Assembly (NCBI GenBank): GCA_039030395.1
Contig: JBCCEF010000013.1
Span: 62,001 to 126,000, forward strand
Length of the DNA stretch: 64,000 bases
DNA from: Acidobacteriota bacterium
GTDB lineage: Bacteria; Acidobacteriota; Thermoanaerobaculia; Multivoradales; JBCCEF01
Direction: 5' to 3'
Shown: in pieces, positions 59,783-64,000 of the stretch
Layout: each line of letters begins with the position of its first letter
How positions within the stretch are numbered: position 1 is the first letter of the stretch
Notes under the pieces: model-generated
Told to the model about the DNA's origin: nothing
Seen by the model: only the letters and a program-made list of their open reading frames with translations
The model's database searches: none
Translations under genes and position numbers: made by a program

Positions 59783-62218
59783 CTACTCGACGCTCGTACT
59801 CCACGCCAGGACATCGCCGCTCTCGAAGCCATCGCTGAAGATGATCGGAGAGCCGATTTCTTCGCTGGCGCAGTTCGAGAGATCTGAGGTGCAGATGTTG
59901 TCCGCCGCGTTGCCGGCGTCCTCGAGGGCGACCACCCGATAGCTATACTGCTGACTCGGGATCACATCGAGGTCCGAGAAGACGGTCGTACCGGCGGCGA
60001 TCACGGCGACCTGCTGGTAGTCCGAGCCGCAGGCGTTCTGGGACTTGAGCACCGCGTAGCCCGCCGCACCGGCGGACGCCGTCCAGCTCAGGTCGATCTG
60101 ATCGTCGCTTCCCGGCACCGTCGCCGTCAGGGTCGGCGTCGGTAGGGCGGTGCAGGATCCGCTGTTCTGGTTCGCCGCGTCGCCGGCGCTGCCGCAAGCG
60201 ATGGCGTGGTCGTTAAAGGCCTCGAAGATGAAGGCCGCGTTCGGCGTACCGTTCGCCAGGTTGCCGTCGTCATCGTCCGCCGCCAGCATGGCATTGAACC
60301 AGGACGTCGCGGCGCAACCGTCCGAAGCGAAGGTGGAGCTGTTGCAGTTGAAATGGTTGGTGGCGATCTGCATGCCCAGCATCCAGTCGCGCTCGGCCAA
60401 GAACCAGGCGAGATCCTCGCCCATGACCGGCCCCATTTTGCGGGTCACCAGGTCCCAGATGGCGCCGGACGATACGTGCGATTCACAGTGCCCGGACCGT
60501 CCGCAGACGCCGATCGTGAAGGCGCTGTTCGGGCACGAAGCCACGAAGTTGGCCGGCGTGAAGGGAACCGCTTGCGGGCTGCCGCCGCCGTCCGTGTGTT
60601 TGGCGTAGTCCGAGTCGCGGATGCCCGTGCAGGTGGTGCAGGGGAAACCGTAGCCGTTGCAAAGCATGTCCCAAAACTCCGGACCGTTGCAGGAGTTGTG
60701 GGTACCGAACATCGAGACCACGTCCGCGTAGGACTCGCCGGTGCCGCCGTCGGCACTGCCCTGGGCATCGTTCTGGTCCAGGCCGTGGCCGACCTCGTGC
60801 AGGAAGATTCCGTTGACCTCACCGGTGTTGAAGCAGTGCAGGGTCTGGTAGAAGCCTTCCTGGAAGAAGCCGTTGAAGCCCCCGGGCGGCGACCAGTAGG
60901 CGTTGCACACGCTGTTGATGTTGACCCGCACCTGGTGCGAGCCGTCAACCCACGAATTGCCCGGCAGCCAAGACTTCGCCTTCTCTTTGAAGCGGCTGAT
61001 GCTGTAGTAGGCGGAACGGGCGGCGTGGGTGTTGTGGAGGCCGCCGTTCTCGCCAACACCATTGGTGGTGCAGTCGGCGTCGCCATCGGGGTTCGGAGGT
61101 CCTTCGCCGAAGTCGACGACGCCGCTGCCGTCGGCCGTGACGGACGGCGCCCCGGGGGTGCCGCAGCGGTCGCTGATCGAGACCCGGGCGCCGATCAAAG
61201 GCGCCGTCAGCGGAGTGCCACCCTCGGTGTAGATGCCGTTGACGGAGGAGAATTGACCGCCACCGATATCGACCAAGGGCATCGGCCGGTTTTCCTCCGG
61301 GTCGGTCCAGGTGTTGGGATAAATGCCTCCCCGGATCCAGCCGTACTGGTTGACGTCGCCGTACTGCAGGATCTCGCCGGTCACGGCGTCCACCTGGGTC
61401 ATCCAGGTGCCGACCACGCCCTCACGCTGGGCCATCATCTCCCACACCAGGCGATGGCGCTTACCCTCGGCCGAGGCGTCGAACTTGCTCACGCCGTGGC
61501 GCTCCGCAAGGTATACCAGTTCGGGACCGGCCAGCAGCTTGTCACGCTGCGGCTGCCATCCCATGTAGCGCTCCATGGCGCTCCGCGCCGCCGTCGCGTC
61601 GAGGGCCGCGAGGGTGGAATCGCCGTCCCTCATCGGGAAGAGGTTGTCGGCGCCCCACATGATCAGGTTGCCGTGGCCCACCACCAGGGTGAGGCGGGAA
61701 CCGGCGACGACGATGCCGTGCGGTGCGTGCTCCCAGGTGACCACGAAGAGGTCGTCGCTCACGCGGTGCGTACCGCGCGACTTCAGCTCGCCGCCGGGCA
61801 CCCCGATGACGTCCAGATGGGCGTCCACGAAACGTTGCGCCGCGGCGTACACCAGGGCTTCGTCCACTTCCGTCGCCGGCACTCCCAGGGCTTGGCCGAC
61901 GCCGGCCAGGGTCAGATCGTTGCCCTTGCCCGGCACCAAGGGCACCGGGGCGCCTTTGACCAGCGCCGGGGCACCGGTTCCGGCATCGACGTAGAGCTCG
62001 CCCTGCGGCCCGAGGGCGCCGGCCAGGGCGCTCCAGGCATCGGGCACGGTGACCGCCGAAGAGACGGCGCTGTAGGGCTGAACGGTCCGGCCGCTGTAGA
62101 GAGCCGCATGGGTCTTCTGCAACGGGTCCAGTTCGGTTTTTGCGTGGCGCTCGATGGCGGCCGTTACGGGCAGCGCCACGAGCAACGAGAGCACGGTGAG
62201 GCGGGCTATGGTTTTCAA
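59783..62218 (-). CDS. Large secreted zinc metallopeptidase (HEXXH) with FnIII-like C-terminus and DGFESG tail
   Basis: The start is TTG 62218 with AGGAG upstream, giving 811 residues and a signal peptide (KTIARLTVLSLLVALPVTAA). The propeptide-like region spans about 25-290 (VGQALGVPATEVDEALVYAA, FTP-like). The catalytic site is HEVGHGLDQND with H474, E475 and H478, and E495 (GESYAD) is the third ligand, as in M4/M36 thermolysin-like or fungalysin-like enzymes. A Cys-rich stretch follows. An FnIII-like domain (about 710-790) leads to IFSDGFESGDVLAW, a tail type shared with other Acidobacterial exported proteins. A longer start at 62281 (GTG) lacks features. Confidence 0.87.
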   Translation of the reverse strand: MKTIARLTVLSLLVALPVTAAIERHAKTELDPLQKTHAALYSGRTVQPYSAVSSAVTVPDAWSALAGALGPQGELYVDAGTGAPALVKGAPVPLVPGKGNDLTLAGVGQALGVPATEVDEALVYAAAQRFVDAHLDVIGVPGGELKSRGTHRVSDDLFVVTWEHAPHGIVVAGSRLTLVVGHGNLIMWGADNLFPMRDGDSTLAALDATAARSAMERYMGWQPQRDKLLAGPELVYLAERHGVSKFDASAEGKRHRLVWEMMAQREGVVGTWMTQVDAVTGEILQYGDVNQYGWIRGGIYPNTWTDPEENRPMPLVDIGGGQFSSVNGIYTEGGTPLTAPLIGARVSISDRCGTPGAPSVTADGSGVVDFGEGPPNPDGDADCTTNGVGENGGLHNTHAARSAYYSISRFKEKAKSWLPGNSWVDGSHQVRVNINSVCNAYWSPPGGFNGFFQEGFYQTLHCFNTGEVNGIFLHEVGHGLDQNDAQGSADGGTGESYADVVSMFGTHNSCNGPEFWDMLCNGYGFPCTTCTGIRDSDYAKHTDGGGSPQAVPFTPANFVASCPNSAFTIGVCGRSGHCESHVSSGAIWDLVTRKMGPVMGEDLAWFLAERDWMLGMQIATNHFNCNSSTFASDGCAATSWFNAMLAADDDDGNLANGTPNAAFIFEAFNDHAIACGSAGDAANQNSGSCTALPTPTLTATVPGSDDQIDLSWTASAGAAGYAVLKSQNACGSDYQQVAVIAAGTTVFSDLDVIPSQQYSYRVVALEDAGNAADNICTSDLSNCASEEIGSPIIFSDGFESGDVLAWSTSVE

Positions 62219-62317
62219 GAGAGTCTCCTGCCGGAAGGTGGATGCGTTATGCCATGAGGTCGAAAGCGTTTGGCTATTCACGGGCCCCTCGCTTCTCCCG
62301 AGTCGTCTTCAGGTGGG

Positions 62318-62336
62318 TCGATAACTCTATCGATAA
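62318..62336. promoter_or_regulatory. TCGATAA direct repeats upstream of the metallopeptidase gene
   Basis: TCGATAA occurs at 62318-62324 and 62330-62336, 12 bases apart, about 100 bases before the TTG start at 62218. On the minus strand TACAATAG lies just upstream of them, a possible -10. The A/T-rich patch stands out in GC-rich DNA. This is a weak promoter/operator candidate. Confidence 0.35.
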
Positions 62337-62370
62337 TTCTATTGTACCCCCTGCCGGCCGGCGATGGGAT

Positions 62371-64000
62371 TCACGTCCCCAGTTCCGCCAGCAAGGCTTC
62401 GAGCTCGGCCCGCTGGGCCGGATCCCGTTCCAGGGCCAGGGCACGTTCGAAGCTGGACCGGGCAGCGGCCGGATCTGCGAGCTCGTAGAGCTGGATCGCC
62501 CCGAGGGTTTTCCACGGCGCCGAGTTTCCCGGACTGACTTCCGCCAAGCGCCGATAGAGGGTCGCGGCGCGGGCCGGACGCCGCAACCGATAGGCGGCGA
62601 GGGCGGCGTTTTCCAGGGCTTCTCGATGCGTCGGTTCGAGCTCCACGGCGCGTTCAAAATCCTCGAAGGCCGGCGCCACCCGGCCGGCAGCCGCCTGGAT
62701 CAGGCCACGCTCCAGATACCAGCGGCCGTGCTCGCCACCGGCCGCGAAGCCCTTGCTCATCACCTGGAGCGCGCCGCTGAGATCTCCCTTTTCGCGCAGC
62801 AAGCGCGCCAGATTCGCCACCGCCTGGGGAACCCCGGCATCGCGCTTGAGGGTCTCTCGGTAGGCGGCCTCCGCCTCCGCGCGGCGGTCCAGCCGTAGGA
62901 GGCAGCCGGCCAGGTTGGCGCGCGCGATGGTGGAATCCGGATGCACCGAAACCGCCTGCTCGAAGTACGGCAACGCCTCGGCGTACTTGCCCTCCCCCAT
63001 CAGGCAGATCCCCGCCATGTTCAGGGCCGGCAGGTTCTCGCGGCTGCGGCGTAGGATCCTGCGCAGCTCGCCGAAGGCCTCGCCGCAGCGGTTTTGGCTC
63101 ACCGCGTCGCCCAATTCGAGCAGCCGGGCGACGATGTCCACCAGGTCGTAGGGATCCGGTAGTCCGGTCAGCGATTCCGCGCTGCCGGAACCGGAGAGGT
63201 AGCCCAACGCCGCCAGAGCGCGGCGTTCCTCACTGGAAACGGCTTCCGCCTCGGGCAGGTCGTCCAGCTCTCCCCAGTCGACGAGCCGCTCGCGGAAGCG
63301 CTCGCGCCATTTCGCCAGAACGGTCGTCTTCTCCGCCGCGAGGTCTCGCTCTTCGGCCGGATCCCGGCGCAGGTCGAAGAGGCGCGGTGTCGGCGCGTCG
63401 ACGAACAGCCAGCGGCCGTCGGACAGGGCGCGCAGCGGATACCAGCGATACGAGAAGAGCGGCAGGAAGCTCTCGCTGTAGCTGACCCGCGAACCCTTGG
63501 CAGCGGCTTCCCTGCTGATCAGCGGCAGCAGGCTTTCGCCGTCGATCGGCTCTTTCGGCTCGGCCTCGACGGCGGCGATTTCGAGCAGGGTCGGCGCGAG
63601 GTCGATGGTGCGCACCAGGTCGGTCACCCGGCGGCCCGGCGCGATGCCGGGGCCGGCCATGATCAGCGGCACCCGCCGGGCGCCGTGGTGCAGCAACACG
63701 CCGTGGGTCGCTTCGCCGTAGTCGCCGAGCATTTCGCCATGGTCGGCGACCGCCGTGACGACGGTGTTGCCGGGCAGGCCGGTGAGCAGTCGCCCGATCT
63801 GTTCATCGACATAGGCGATCTCAGCGTCGTAGGCGCGATGGGCACCCTGCTGGCGTTCCAGCAGGCGTTCCGGCGGGCGGTAGTCCTCGTGGGGGTCGTA
63901 GTAGTGGACCCACAGGAAGTACGGTTTTGTGAGGTCGCCGAGGATCTTCAGGGCCGCGTCGGTCACCGCCTCGGCGTCGCGCTCCTCGGCGGCGAGGCCC
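62371..64000 (-). CDS. Sulfatase-like protein with TPR domain (N-terminus beyond window)
   Basis: The frame is open from the right edge to a stop at 62371, 542 codons in view. It contains the C-terminal half of an alkaline-phosphatase-superfamily domain: LWVHYYDPHEDYRPPERLL, VTAVADHGEMLGDYGEATHG and LFDLRRDPAEERDLA. Residues after about 270 are a TPR-like domain (AGICLMGEGKYAEALPYFEQA, LARLLREKGDLSGALQVMSK). The arrangement equals that of the gene at 37484-39547, so the two are paralogues. The nucleophile region lies outside the window, so its Thr/Cys identity cannot be checked. An exported lipoprotein is likely by analogy. Confidence 0.82.
   Translation of the reverse strand, partial: GLAAEERDAEAVTDAALKILGDLTKPYFLWVHYYDPHEDYRPPERLLERQQGAHRAYDAEIAYVDEQIGRLLTGLPGNTVVTAVADHGEMLGDYGEATHGVLLHHGARRVPLIMAGPGIAPGRRVTDLVRTIDLAPTLLEIAAVEAEPKEPIDGESLLPLISREAAAKGSRVSYSESFLPLFSYRWYPLRALSDGRWLFVDAPTPRLFDLRRDPAEERDLAAEKTTVLAKWRERFRERLVDWGELDDLPEAEAVSSEERRALAALGYLSGSGSAESLTGLPDPYDLVDIVARLLELGDAVSQNRCGEAFGELRRILRRSRENLPALNMAGICLMGEGKYAEALPYFEQAVSVHPDSTIARANLAGCLLRLDRRAEAEAAYRETLKRDAGVPQAVANLARLLREKGDLSGALQVMSKGFAAGGEHGRWYLERGLIQAAAGRVAPAFEDFERAVELEPTHREALENAALAAYRLRRPARAATLYRRLAEVSPGNSAPWKTLGAIQLYELADPAAARSSFERALALERDPAQRAELEALLAELGT

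Noticed and set aside
60206-62257. 683-codon open frame on the plus strand
   Set aside because: It lies antisense to the metallopeptidase, whose HEXXH site, signal peptide, start and terminator are clear.
1-64000. Prophage, insertion sequence, CRISPR, rRNA or tRNA genes
   Set aside because: No transposase, integrase, repeat-spacer array or tRNA-like fold was found on reading both strands; a weak tRNA could still be missed without a covariance search.

Overview
The window is a GC-rich, gene-dense bacterial chromosome segment with 47 supported protein-coding genes, two of them cut by the window edges. It most likely comes from an Acidobacteriota genome, probably a Thermoanaerobaculia-like lineage. 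The clues are a VWFA-related Acidobacterial-type secreted protein (24370-26148), sulfatase-TPR lipoproteins, a Ser/Thr kinase-TPR protein, many secreted proteins ending in short stereotyped tails, and frequent GTG/TTG starts with ATGA/GTGA-type overlaps. No rRNA, tRNA, CRISPR array, prophage or intact insertion sequence was seen. Product names come from motif reading by eye; no database search was run.

Layout. 1-5882 (-): a giant secreted glycosidase-like multidomain protein, cut at the left edge. 6087-10738 (+): NTF2-like protein, membrane Ser/Thr kinase with TPRs, secreted NHL propeller. 11035-12680 (-): small ORF, esterase, DUF1223. 12856-14375 (+): GspA/ExeA ATPase and GspB-like protein. 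14555-19442 (-): AsmA-like protein, amine oxidase, HhH protein. 19636-20757 (+): transglutaminase-TPR. 20762-24186 (-): ClpX-like ATPase, MoxR ATPase, CoxE-type VWA protein. 24370-26148 (+): Acidobacterial VWA protein. 26156-35901: two divergent operons forming a compact type II fatty-acid/polyketide-like biosynthetic cluster (ACP, KS-alpha, degenerate KS-beta, GT2, ketoreductase; then AMP-ligase, polysaccharide deacetylase, halogenase-like flavoprotein, DUF2062-methyltransferase). 36048-46659: alkaline-phosphatase-superfamily lipoproteins, a DUF1573 protein, two tandem secreted paralogues, a C25 (gingipain/PorU-like) peptidase and FnIII-like proteins. 46656-55539: GT-C transferase, class I amidotransferase, Ppx/GppA, a small unknown protein and a four-gene amidoligase operon (GCS2, S51-like, esterase, ATP-grasp). 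55716-64000: DUF4388 protein, an amidohydrolase pair (one lacking its metal-binding HxH), a large metallopeptidase and a sulfatase-TPR protein cut by the right edge.

Three things stand out. (1) A structured repeat family: five full copies each begin exactly at the 3' end of a gene, so that the element's terminal CTAG supplies the TAG stop codon, followed by a nested hairpin with a TTCG-type loop. A sixth copy is truncated. (2) The GCS2/S51-like/esterase/ATP-grasp operon, predicted to make and trim a small peptide or amide. (3) The KS-alpha/KS-beta/ACP/halogenase-like cluster, which resembles aryl polyene/flexirubin loci but has no dehydratase in view.
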